Assembly: GCA_963930645.1 (NCBI GenBank) | Contig: OZ005648.1 | Location: forward strand, 103,702,167 to 103,766,166 | Direction of reading: 5' to 3' | Source: Salticus scenicus | Lineage: Eukaryota; Arthropoda; Arachnida; Araneae; Salticidae | Length of the DNA stretch: 64,000 nt | Shown: positions 52,775 to 62,486 of the stretch, in pieces | How positions within the stretch are numbered: position 1 is the stretch's first letter | Layout: each line of letters opens with the position of its first letter | Notes under the pieces: model-generated | What the model was told of the DNA's origin: nothing | The model's input: the letters and a program-made list of their open reading frames with translations, nothing else | The model's database searches: none | Made by a program: the position numbers and the translations under genes

Positions 52775-53430
52775 TCAACAAATTTTATCCTCTTAACTCG
52801 ATGACAACATGTGGAAGCATCAGACTAAGACTCCTATATGATAAAAGCTGGCGCAGTGTCCGCGATTTTCTAGCCCGTCTGGGAAAGTGTTGGCAGTAGA
52901 AAAAGCTAGGTTACCTGATTAACGTTGTTATCGCCTTTAAACTTTTTACAGATCAAGTGAGCTAGAACTTCTTATCACGAAACAAACAAGTAGGCAATTT
53001 TAAGAACTTCGCCAACATTCTCAAAACTGCAATCCTTCACGTTAAAAGAAATGTAATATTAAAGTTAATTTTAAAAGAATTTCAAACCATAACTTAAAAA
53101 AAAAAAAAAAAAAAAAAAAAAACAGTATATTCATATTAAATTTTTCAAACAACTTTGAAAATAAAATGAAATAATTTGAAAATAAGGGAAATCTTAAGCT
53201 ACAAAGATGTGCTCCTGCTCCGGGTACCTACGAGTTCCATCTGCAATTTATAATCCACTTTTCATTCTTTCTGGATTAGAAGAAAATATAAACAGGCTGT
53301 GCCTTTTTCTGGAGTTATTCGTTCAATTTATTGCCGAAAAAACACCAATAATAAATCGTCAGCCGGTCTTGTGGGCTAGAAAATGGCGGATGCTTTTGCC
53401 TATCTATGTAGGAGTTCTACATTAGACAAT
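52740..53430. repeat. Decayed inverted repeat around T- and A-runs
   Basis: AGACTCCTATATGATAAAAGC...GTGTCCGCGATTTTCTAGCCCG (about 52828-52880) is inverted relative to GTGGGCTAGAAAATGGCGGATGCTTTTGCCTATCTATGTAGGAGTTCT (about 53370-53418). T-run at 52744-52773 and A-run at 53096-53122. A 72-codon frame (53207-53425) has no recognised family. Confidence 0.55.
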
Positions 53431-53600
53431 CTCTCGCCAGCTGAAAAAAAAAAAAAAATTAATTGAAAAAGAAAAAAAAAAAAAACATCAATCATAAATT
53501 CGTCCATACGGCTTTGGATACTGCGAAGGCACTAAAATATATATATATATATTTTTCATTGACATATTTTCTATTAATTATCTGTAAAAAAGCAACAGAT

Positions 53601-53673
53601 TGGCTCTTGGAGGTTCGAACCAACTACCTTCGCGTTATTAGCCTTACGCTGTAATGAACTGAGCTAATAGCCC
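53601..53673 (-). pseudogene. tRNA-Ile-like relic (anticodon AAT)
   Basis: On the minus strand the 73 nt read GGGCTATTAGCTCAGTTC...: an A-box-like TAGCTCAGTTCATTACAGCG, an anticodon loop CTAATAA (AAT, isoleucine) and a B-box GGTTCGAACCT. The order and spacing are those of tRNA-Ile. It is not a sound tRNA: the acceptor strands (GGGCTAT and AGAGCCA) pair poorly, the D stem has a mismatch, the anticodon stem (TAAGG / CGCGA) is broken and the T loop seems one base too long. A T-run follows downstream (53583-53590 region reads TTTTTT). It could be a tRNA pseudogene or the head of a tRNA-derived SINE. Confidence 0.65.
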
Positions 53674-54310
53674 ACGGAAAATCGCTTGACGTTTGTATGA
53701 CTAGAGATGATAATTCCAGAAATTTATAGATTTTAATTAATACAAAAAATGAAAAATTCAGAAATCTGTCTTTGTGGTGAATCAGAAGAGGTCAGTACTG
53801 ACCTCTATGCAAAATTCTGTAGCTCTGCAATCAGCCGTTTCATTATAAAACGATGGACATATACACACTCATCTTTTTTTATTTTATACAGAGCGATTCA
53901 AGAAACATTAAGCCGTGTAAATCAAGTGAAAAATCGACATAAAAATTTTTGAGACCCGATGCAAAACTTTTGTTACATACGGTAGTCAGCTGATGGAAAT
54001 AAAAGATTACGGTTTAATGAGAATGAAGGAAAAATTTATAATCAAGTACTTACGTTGTATAAACATACATTATACAGAATCGATATAATTAATCAAGCCA
54101 GAGGTGATGTTTTCATTCTGTATTCATTGCAATTTTTATTTTATTTATTTATTTTCGTGACGATGAGTCATATTTGTATATTTTGAACCGAAACAATCGT
54201 AGATTAATTTTACTATTTAAAATGTTTGCTTACGAATTGTTTTTCATCAGTCAACAACATAATCAAGTTTCCATTATAATCTAGTTGTTACTATTCGTCA
54301 AAATTTTTGT
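53674..54310. other. Unassigned spacer
   Basis: A 67-codon frame at 53749-53952 (start MKNSEICLCGESEE) has no family I recognise; its DNA includes GAGGTCAGTACTGACCTC (53787-53804), an 18 bp perfect palindrome. No other structure. Confidence 0.35.
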
Positions 54311-54317
54311 CGAAATC

Positions 54318-54538
54318 GCACAGGTGTCAACCTGTATAGTTTTTTAATACCAGTATTTCTTTGCAAAAAAATAAAAAATAAATAAATAAATAAATAATAA
54401 TAAATAAAATGAATAAATAAATACATAAAATGAAATAAAAAGAAATTAATAAGTAAATAACACTGTTATCAGAGAAAACTGCTAAAAAACTTATTAAAAA
54501 TTTTTGGTAGCAAAAAAACATACATGTTGGCAGCTATG
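54318..54538. repeat. Foldback repeat with (AAAT)n centre
   Basis: AGGTGTCAACCTGTATAGTTTTTTAATACC and TTTTTGGTAGCAAAAAAACATACATGTTGGCAGCTATG are inverted; the centre is (AAAT)n. Probably another member of the GTTGCCAAC/GGCAGCTATG-ended group. Confidence 0.6.
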
Positions 54539-55080
54539 AAATCTTGATTTTTTTTTTTTTTTCCTGAATTTTATGGATAAATAAACAGTTTACTATCTAA
54601 ACATTATTATTATTACTACTACTACTATTGATTTCATTTCTAAAATATAACAACATTTGTTACCTTATTGAATTTTAATAATTAAATAAAAAATAAATGT
54701 TAAAAAAAAAAGAGATTTTAGACTGCATGTTTACTTCAAAATAATAATAATAAAATAATAATAAACAATAATAATAATAAATAAATAAACAAATAAATCT
54801 ATTTATTAAAATTCCTTTTCCTCTTTTTTTCCATTTTTAAAAATATCCAATAGCTAAAAAAAAAAAAAAAATCTTAATTTAATATATTTTTTTTCTATTG
54901 TTTTAAAATTTAAATTTTCGCTCGCTTTTCTCTTAAAAAAATGTCTATATCACTCAATATGCAGCACTGCAAATTTTCATCACACTGTCTAAGCGCTCTT
55001 ATAGGGGGAAAAAATGGCTAACAAAGTTCATGTAATTTTAAGGATACTAACTTGTTATTAAGGATACTAACTATTAATTT
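54539..55080. other. Low-complexity spacer
   Basis: T-runs, (AAT)n and (AAAT)n tracts; an imperfect direct repeat GGATACTAACT(T)(G)T(T)ATTA near 55041 and 55061. No gene. Confidence 0.5.
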
Positions 55081-55084
55081 TAAC

Positions 55085-55255
55085 TTTTGAAAAGTTGCCA
55101 ACTTTTACGCTTAGCCACCGGTAAAATTAGCCACCGCTAAAATTTAATAGAAATTTTTATTTTATTTTAGCATTGAACACTGTTACAAATTTTCCAAAAT
55201 ATTTCTATTAAAAATTTCCTTTAGCCTAAAAGTGTGAAAGATAGCAATTATGTTT
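55085..55255. repeat. Foldback repeat (AGTTGCCAACTTTTACGC ends)
   Basis: AAAGTTGCCAACTTTTACGC and GCCTAAAAGTGTGAAAGATAGCAATT are inverted, with CCACCG(G/C)TAAAATTAG repeated at the left. Relative of 34115 and 47335. Confidence 0.65.
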
Positions 55256-56735
55256 TGAGATAATGGTTTTAAAATTTATGTCATTAAATTTATGTAGATT
55301 TTTAAATAATATAGGTAGTAAACATTAATGTAATAATGTAAATAAATAAATAAATAAATAGTAATAATAGTATTTATGTTTTAAAATTAAATTAATGTTT
55401 TTTTTTTCTTTGACGAAACTCATTATTTGAATTTTTGTGTATTATTTGCTTTTAGTAATTTCATTATGAAAATAGATTTTAATGTATCTAAAAAAGGCTA
55501 TTTTAAAATGAAATTTAAAAATTATTATAATTATTATTATTATTTATATATTTTTTAAGTATTTAGTTTCGATAAGTGTTATTAGAAATACCTTTGTTAT
55601 TACACGCAAACATACGCACACACATCAGGACTCGGCTAAGTACCATTTTCTTTTTTTTTTTTCCCTTTTTTTTTCCTTTCTTTCTTTCTTTTTTTTTTTT
55701 TTTTTCTTTTTTAATATATTAAAAAAAAATGAGCTATCTTTTTAGTAGTTTTCTTTGAATGGATAATGTGAATACTGCTTTCTATGAATAGGCGTGTTCG
55801 AAAAAGCTGATGAGCCGAGCCCTTCATAATCATAGATTTTCGTTCTTTCTTTTTTCTGTATGCAACTGAATTCTTTTAAATATTACAACAACAGGAAAAA
55901 GTCTATCTATTTTATCCTTATTATGAAGCTTTACATTTTTATTTTACATAGATAAAGCATGCATACCGAAATAATATTTACAAAGAGTAATTTTTCCAAA
56001 ATATTCTCAAACAATAAATGATTTAAATACTCGGTATGTTTCATTCCTCTGTCAAATAAAACAGATCCATTGAAATTTTACTCATTACGAAAGATAACTT
56101 TTGTTTCGTTCGCAATACCATTTTGTTCAGTGTATCCTGGCTATTTGTTTGGTATGCTTTTCCAGATTTGGTTATCAAACAAATACAGATTTACGAAAAC
56201 TACATCAAATGAGATTTAATCTTCTGTTTGCAATCATTTCATGAGGATTAGGACATATATGTATGGATATAAATAACATGATAAATGTACCAATTTTATT
56301 ACTTATAATAAAAGAGATTTAGAAAGGTATGATAAATCATAATTTTTAGCGAATACGTATAAGAAGTTATACATTAAATGACAAACATTTTTATTCATTT
56401 TTTAATCAAAACACTAATTAATTATTTCAACTTTAGAACTATTACACAGTTTCCAACATTTCTAATTTTTTAAACAGATTTATCACCAATATTTTCAAAA
56501 AAAAAAAAAAGAGCGTGTCACAAACATGTTCGACAAATAAATAAAATTAATAAACTAAAATCAATGATAAAAAATTTCGGTAGAAAGTCTCCGTCGAAAA
56601 TAACGGAGATTTGGCATTTGTGTTAAGATGATTTTTTATGATTAAAATTAAAGATTTTAATGATTAAACAATTATAATGAAAATATAAATAAATTTTAAT
56701 AATTTCGTTAGGATATAATCATGAAATAACCAATT
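55256..56735. other. Unassigned spacer
   Basis: A long polypyrimidine tract at about 55650-55706 precedes about 600 bp (55740-56340) that is free of obvious repeats and could be unique sequence, but I see no exon-like frame. The rest is A+T-rich. Confidence 0.4.
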
Positions 56736-57395
56736 ACTGTAATTTTCTGCGTATAACCCGCAGGTCAGTTAAGTCAGTTCAGCACTAGAAATTTTAATTA
56801 GCAAACGAGGTTCTATTTGTACGAGCTGTTTCTTCTAAATTAAACAGCTTTATAGCAAATAATTTTAAGCGAAAGATATTTTTGCAAACATTGTAACCAA
56901 TACAAATGCATTCTGCATTGCTTTCACTTAAAAGTAATTTCATTTCTAATTTTGTTCTTGTAGTCAGTACCTTCACATACTTGCCAACATCCTAATTAAT
57001 ATTCCGTAGTGCTATTAGTCCTGGCATTCTTTTCATACCAGTAAACTTTTAGAGTAACATACTCCAAATGCAGTTACGATTAAATAAGAAGAAAAACACT
57101 CTAAAAAGATGCTGGTGTGAAAAAGAAGGCGGGGGTGGCAATACTACGGAATATTAATTAGTACATTGGCAAGCATCTCTTAAAGTACTGTAATTTTGAG
57201 CGTATAAGCCACAGGGCAGAGAAATCAGTTTGACATCAGAAATTTTATTTAACAAATATCGTTATGGTTGAACAAAATGTACAAAATTATTACAATTTAT
57301 CCATTAAAATTTCTGGCGGAAAATAGGCGTGCCTGAGCTGCAGCTCATACGCCGAAAATTGCACTAATAGAATTTCTCTTCTGAGTTACACAAAT
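56736..57395. repeat. Repeated and inverted GTATAA(C/G)CC(G/A)CAGG element pieces
   Basis: TACTGTAATTTTCTGCGTATAACCCGCAGG (about 56736) recurs as TACTGTAATTTTGAGCGTATAAGCCACAGG (about 57187), both followed by a CAGAAATTTTA / CTAGAAATTTTA block. The second is inverted relative to CTGAGCTGCAGCTCATACGCCGAAAATTGCA (about 57331-57365), forming a foldback of about 200 bp (57189-57395). GAGCTGCAGCTC is a perfect palindrome. Confidence 0.6.
56976..57177. mobile_element. Foldback MITE (CATACTTGCCAACATCCTAA), intact
   Basis: CATACTTGCCAACATCCTAA...TATTCCGTAG mirrors CTACGGAATATTAATTAGTAC-ATTGGCAAGCAT, with CATACCAGTAAAC and GCTGGTGTGAAAAAGAAGG inside. This uninterrupted copy gives the reference structure for the nested copy at 3324-3713. 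Confidence 0.85.
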
Positions 57396-58177
57396 GCGTT
57401 CTGTAAAATGCCTGTGTGGTTTAACGATTGTTGAGGACGAAAGGCGACGGGAGCATGAATATTTTTTCTCCCTAGAATCGTTTTTATTTATTGTATTCAA
57501 CAGAAGTTTTAGTCATTACAAATACAGCACGTCATTCTGATGTGTGGTGAATGACTAACTTGAATAATTATTTTGTCTCAAAGGGTAAATGAATTACTTA
57601 AAGTATTTTTTTTTTCAGCATTAAAAAATATTCTTTTAAAAATGTAGTAACATGAAAAATATTTTAGAATAGTTAATAAAAATATATATATATATATATA
57701 TATTAATTAATAAAATTATTATGAAACCAACCACTCCCCCTCCCTTCTTTTTGACACCGGTATTTTTTTAACAGAAATTTGTATATATTATTGAAGCAAT
57801 ATATATATATATATATATATATAAATTTTATGATTAAATAAAGTGAAAATATCTGTAAAGAAGAATCAAAGTTAAATATTGAAATAGCGTCTATAGTATA
57901 TACACGTAGCGCGAACCGAAAACGCGTGACGTTTACTGCATTACCAAGCTATACTGAGAATTTAAATTTATTGATAATGATCTCCTATAATGTGAAATGC
58001 AGATTCAATATTTAGAATAAACTAGTAAATTTATAAATAATTATAAAAACACTTTCAAATTCATTGAACAAATATAAAATATTTTTAATTATTTAGAACG
58101 TGTAGAAAATAATAAGTAATGACGATTAGTATTTAAGTATATTTAGTATGAAAAAAAAAAAAAAGAAATAGGAATCA
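57396..58177. other. Spacer with (TA)n tracts
   Basis: (TA)n at about 57682-57702 and 57798-57822; GAACCGAAAACGCGTGACG near 57912 is a small CpG-containing patch. A-run at 58151-58163. No gene. Confidence 0.45.
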
Positions 58178-58230
58178 TTAACCCTTTGCCGGTCTTATTT
58201 ATTCTAACATTCGTGGGTCAAAATAAGTGT
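58178..58230 (+). mobile_element. Possible lone piggyBac-like terminus
   Basis: TTAA (58178-58181) followed by CCCTTTGCCGGTC matches the CCC-starting ends common in piggyBac-like elements. I found no inverted partner downstream. Confidence 0.35.
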
Positions 58231-58394
58231 TTTATTTTTACAAGCATGAAAATTCCACTTTTTTCCAAAGAAAACATTATCCAATATTAATACAAGAATA
58301 AGCTTGTCATTTAATTGCATTTATATTTTCACATTTAATGAAAGTTCAGTTCATTTTAAATTAAAACATCTTTTGTTTGCACGTGCATGTTATC

Positions 58395-58592
58395 ATAACT
58401 GCCGACTTACTAATCAATATTTTGTAAATCTGTCCCTTTACTCACAGAAGCCCATTTTTTTTTTTTTTTTTTTAGAGCACTTTTGTCTTCTTCTATTCAA
58501 TCATAATTACATTTGAAGACAGTTTCTCTAAAAATAAAGGGGGCGGGTTCTAGCAATGTTCCGGAATATTAATTAGTAAGTTGGCAGGTATA
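58395..58592. mobile_element. Foldback MITE (ACTGCCGACTTACTAATCAA ends)
   Basis: ATAACTGCCGACTTACTAAT mirrors ATTAGTAAGTTGGCAGGTAT, with AGAGCACTTTTGTC, CAATCATAATTACATTTGAAG and TCTCTAAAAATAAAGGGGGCGGG inside. A T-run (about 58456-58473) has expanded in the left half. The 70-codon frame over it is not coding. Confidence 0.8.
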
Positions 58593-59281
58593 ATTATTAT
58601 AGTCAAAATATAAGTGAATGCATAAAGTAATATTATGTCAGAAAAAGAATATAATTATAATATATCTGATAAATAAGGTATAAATATGATTAAGAAAATA
58701 ATAATCATAAAATAATATGCACTAATCTTAAATTCAAAATTTACAAAGAAATAATATAATTGTGCATTGATTATTCAAGATTAATTAAAAATAATAATAA
58801 TAGCTGTTTTCAAGAATTAATAAATTCCTTTACGTATACAAACAAATAATTTTGATTGCATTTACTTAACCGCTTAAATTTTTCTCTTCAAAATCTTATT
58901 TTACTTTGAATTGCATTTTTCATGTCTGATATAAGCACTTTACGATGTACCAAAAACAATTTTCTTCATTAATCCTCTCTTAATATGCAGTTTATGTTTA
59001 CATTAAAAGTCGTAAAAACGTTTAGAAGTAATTTATTTCAGCTGTTCGAATAAGAAACAGTGTATTAAACAAAAATAGTCGAAACAAAATACGACTTGTA
59101 AAAGAGTTATTTAAAATGAATATTATGTTTAATACTGTTTGCAGATACTTTTAATAGGAGTGTTTTTTATAATGGTTAGTTACATTAGAAGTTAAAACAA
59201 GAGAAATATGTAGTATTTATAAAAATAAAGCATGTCTACAAAATTCAATTCTAACATGAATCACTATGTTTGTGATGAATT
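58593..59281. other. Unassigned spacer
   Basis: A+T-rich; no gene or element recognised. Confidence 0.45.
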
Positions 59282-59973
59282 TTAACACTTTTGTGACCGC
59301 ATGTTTTGTCTTTACTTGTCGGTTTTATATTCCGAAGTTACAATATTTCAGAAGAAAATTTTCTATATTTAGATTCATATTACAAATGGATATACATTAT
59401 TATTACACTCTTTCTAATCAAAGTATTCATATCCATAGTATATTGGTTCTACAAATATCAGAGGTGTTTGTGTTCCGGGATTTTTAGTTTATTTCCCACC
59501 AGTAATTATGAGTTGTATTTTTGGCTATATTTAACCCGTTAGTAGTCGCTAGTTGGTCGATTTGCCGCCCATCTTTTAGTGTTGGCAGATTTTTTTATTC
59601 AATAGCCACCAAAAATTTTTAGAAGCAGCATTTGATATACATAAAACGCGAATAAAATCGAAGAAACGTCGATCACATAACTTCTTAAAATTATTGGTGA
59701 CAGTTAAATAAAAAGGGTGCAATTTTTAATAGGTGGCCTGTCTATAGCGACTACTAACGAGTTAATTGCTAAACTTTACTAGAAAACTCCCAGTAATATC
59801 ACTATTAAAAAATTCTGGTAGCAATTTCCGGGGACACAAACACCCTTGAAATATGAATATTGTGTACATTTTAAAGAAATAAATGACATACGAATTGTAA
59901 AAGAAACGCCCTCTGGTGGAGTTACAGATTTTCAAATGACTTGAATCTACATCAGCGGTCGCGAAAGTGTTAA
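59282..59973. mobile_element. TTAA-flanked (piggyBac-like) element hosting another
   Basis: TTAA (59282-59285) plus CACTTTTGTGACCGC is mirrored by GCGGTCGCGAAAGTG plus TTAA (59970-59973). Inside, CATATTACAAATGGATATAC and GTATATTGGTTCTACAAATATCAGAGGTGTTTGTG are mirrored by CACAAACACCCTTGAAATATGAATAT. The element is interrupted by 59531-59765; without it, about 455 bp. A decayed sister is at 40165-40473. Two overlapping 73-78 codon frames are repeat sequence. Confidence 0.85.
59531..59765. mobile_element. TTAA-flanked MITE, nested
   Basis: TTAA (59531-59534) plus CCCGTTAGTAGTCGCTA is mirrored by TAGCGACTACTAACGAG plus TTAA (59762-59765), 16 of 17 positions. The interior (AGTGTTGGCAGATTTTTTTA...AAAATTATTGGTGACAGTTA) resembles the 172 bp hAT-type MITE, so a third layer of nesting is possible. 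Confidence 0.9.
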
Positions 59974-60087
59974 AATTGCCTTCAAAATGTACTGTTAAAC
60001 ACAACATTTTGATACGTGCTCATTGACTCATATTGTTTTTTAAATTACAGGATGTTCATTTGTTTTTTTTTTTTCATATTTAAAATG

Positions 60088-60294
60088 CATTCCTGCCAAC
60101 ATCCTAAATAGGAATCGTAAAAATTTTAGTACATGCCCCTTTATCAACGCCACTTGATTTTTAGAGTAATCATCTCTAAATGTAGTTACGACTAAATGAG
60201 TATAAATTTACTCTTAAAAAAAAAAGGGATGGTGTGAAACAAAGGACGGGTACTAAAAATCTTCCGTTTATTAATTAGATGGTTGTCAAGTATG
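60088..60294. mobile_element. Foldback MITE (CATTCCTGCCAACATCCTAA ends)
   Basis: CATTCCTGCCAACATCCTAA and TTAGATGGTTGTCAAGTATG are inverted, with GTAAAAATTTTAGTACATGCCC and GGACGGGTACTAAAAATC, and TTTTTAGAGTAATC and TTTACTCTTAAAAA inside. Confidence 0.8.
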
Positions 60295-60536
60295 TAAATG
60301 TCTTTTTAGATGTGACCATTAATAATTATCAAACTAATTACCATGTACTTGTGAAGTTATATGATATTTCTTTTGAAAATATGTTTAAATATTAAAAGGT
60401 TTCTGGGTTTACAGTCTACAAAATAAAATTAATTGGTAATAAATTTCTCTTACAGTTATACAGTCATAATACTGAATAATTATTTTAAATGGTTTCATTA
60501 TTTAAAACGTCTGTGTTGTTCATTTTAGTTATATAA

Positions 60537-60702
60537 CAAGGTGACGACAAGTCAAATTTTTTCCCTGACTCTTTCGCCGCTATTTCTTTATCAGAATTTT
60601 ATTGGTAAGTTAAGTGGAATCCAATTGATTAAGCGAAAAAATTATTTTATAAATATATCAGTGGAAGAATCGGGGTAAAAAAGCGAGTCTGTTGCCACCC
60701 TG
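60537..60702. mobile_element. hAT-like MITE (CAAGGTGACGACAA / GTTGCCACCCTG ends)
   Basis: CAAGGTGACGACAAGTC and GAGTCTGTTGCCACCCTG are imperfect inverted ends, with TTTTTTCCCTGACTCTTTC and GGAAGAATCGGGGTAAAAAA inside. No clear target duplication. Confidence 0.6.
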
Positions 60703-60742
60703 AATAAAGAAAATGCCGCTTAAATTTATATTGCTATTCATG

Positions 60743-61150
60743 CATAGTAAGATTTATTATTTATTCCGTAGTACTGTTAGCCCCGCCCTTTTTCGCACAC
60801 CATTCAAATTTTAGAGAAATTTTCTTCAATATGTAATTACAATTAAATAAGAAGAAAAATGCTCTTAAAATGTACTGGTGAAAAAAAAAAAAAAGAAAAA
60901 GAAAAGAAAAAAACAGGGCTAACAGTCAGTGCTGCCAGATTGAGGGAAATTTTTATTTCACACCCACCACTAAATTTTAATTGAAACGGTTTGCTAATTG
61001 TTTGGAAACATCTTTTACAGAAATCGTCTATGTAATTAGCTAACCGTTACAAGTTAAATTTAACGGTGGATGTTGAATAAAAATTTCCCCCAAATCTTGC
61101 AGCACTGCTAACAGTACTTCCAAATAAATTATAAATGTTAAAGGACATGA
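60743..61150. mobile_element. Foldback MITE (sister of 35413) split by a hAT-type MITE
   Basis: CCGTAGTACTGTTAGCCCCGCCC and CAGGGCTAACAG...TACTTCCAAATAAATTATAAATG are the mirrored halves, as in 35413-35617. The right half is interrupted at 60927-61107, and its core carries an A-rich expansion (60880-60913). Confidence 0.8.
60927..61107. mobile_element. 181 bp hAT-type MITE, 8 bp duplication CTAACAGT
   Basis: CAGTGCTGCCAGATT at 60927 mirrors AATCTTGCAGCACTG (61093-61107). CTAACAGT flanks it at 60919-60926 and 61108-61115. Together with 28751 and 37002 this gives three copies with 8 bp duplications. Confidence 0.95.
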
Positions 61151-61211
61151 CTATGTTTTAAAATACTATGTCATTTTGTCATTAAATATTAGTCAAAAAT
61201 AAGGCCTTAAC

Positions 61212-61413
61212 ATATACTGCCCAACATACTAATTAATATTTGGTAGTATTGTTAGCCCCTTCATCTTTTTCACACCAGTATCTTTCTAGAGCATTTTTCT
61301 ATTTATTTAATCGCAATAGCATTTGGAGAATATTACTCTAAAAATTTATTGGTGTGAAAAATAGGGCGGGCTAACAATTCTGCGGAATATTAATTAGGAT
61401 GTTGGAGAGTATC
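61212..61413. mobile_element. Foldback MITE (CATACTGCCCAACATACTAA group)
   Basis: CCCAACATACTAATTAATAT mirrors ATATTAATTAGGATGTTGG, with TAGTATTGTTAGCCCC, CACACCAGTATC, TTGGTGTGAAAAATAGGGCGGG inside. Confidence 0.85.
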
Positions 61414-61698
61414 TTAATAAAAAGCAAAGGAAATAACAGATAGTAAGAGCCACAGCGCACAGTGGATCGAACAATGATAAAATACAGACTAATATATAAA
61501 CTGTTAAGAAAGAAGATTTTCCCAATTAAGTAATTTAAAATAGTGTAATTAAAATACGAATAGTGTATTTTTATAATTAGGGTAAATTTATTTACATATA
61601 TTGTTACAGACTACATATATTATTTACATACATTGCTCTTTGAAAGGATATTTTTTAATAATAGAAATTTTCTTTGTATTTTTAGGGATTTTCAAAAG
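61414..61698. other. Unassigned spacer
   Basis: A+T-rich, no gene or element recognised. Confidence 0.45.
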
Positions 61699-61895
61699 CA
61701 TAGCTGCCAACATTTTATTTTATTCCGGATTATTTTTAGCTCCGCCTTTATTTCATGCAACTTATTTTTGAAAAGTAATTTTTTCTTATTTTATCGAAGT
61801 TATATATTAGAGAAAAAAATTCTATAAATAAAGTGGTGCAAAATGAAGTCGTGGCTAAAAATACTCCGGAATAATTTAAAATGTCGGCAATTATG
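61699..61895. mobile_element. Foldback MITE (CATAGCTGCCAACATTTT ends)
   Basis: CATAGCTGCCAACATTTTAT mirrors TTTAAAATGTCGGCAATTATG, with AGCTCCGCCTTTATTTC and AATGAAGTCGTGGCT inside. CAAAAG flanks both sides (61693-61698 and 61896-61901). Confidence 0.85.
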
Positions 61896-61929
61896 CAAAA
61901 GTGCTCACGCAAGCGGTTTGTTACTTTTT

Positions 61930-62025
61930 GGCGCGGCCGGTTTGGCGCGGCCGTTTTGGCGCGGCCGTTTCGGCGCCAGCCGTTTTGGCGCCGGCCGTTT
62001 TGGCGCCGGCCGTTTCGGCGCCAGA
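61930..62025. repeat. GC-rich minisatellite, 14-15 bp unit
   Basis: Three 14 bp units of GGCGCGGCCG(G/T)TTT type are followed by three 15 bp units GGCGCC(A/G)GCCGTTT(T/C) and a partial unit. Palindromes GGCGCC and CGGCCG recur. Frames on both strands stay open across it (plus: GRFGA repeats; minus: RRQNG repeats) because the unit length is 15. It lies 35 bp beyond the preceding MITE. Confidence 0.9.
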
Positions 62026-62449
62026 TGTTTACATTCCGAGATTTTTGAGTGTAAGAATTTTTTTTTTTTCCCCGTAAAAATAATAAATAGTCGGGAATAT
62101 TCAATAATTTTATAACTGTTTATTATTATATGGATTAAAATAAACCCGCGAGTTAATCATTATTGACTTTGTTTAAGTGAAGGCAGTTTAAAAATTGGTT
62201 AAGAATGCATACATTTTCTTTATCTTGTTTCTTGCTAACTAAAGTTAACTTTTATTTTATTTCAGCAAGCTTTATTATATAAGAAATTTTATTACGCAAA
62301 CTGTAAATAAAAATAAACAGAAATCTTTAATAATTAAATTTTGTGTAACAAAAAAAAAAAAAAAAAAAAAAAAAAGAAGAAGAAGAAGAATAGCAGTGAT
62401 AACTTTAAGATAATGAAAATTTTATAGAAAGTTATTTTTTATTTTTATC

Positions 62450-62486
<37 letters not shown>

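Noticed and set aside
58178..59973. A single large piggyBac-like element from TTAACCCTTTGCC to GTGTTAA
   Set aside because: The ends do not match each other; the right end pairs instead with TTAACACTTTTGTGACCGC at 59282.
61748..62104. 118-codon minus frame with RRQNG repeats
   Set aside because: Frame is open only because the minisatellite unit is 15 bp; the rest is MITE and homopolymer sequence.
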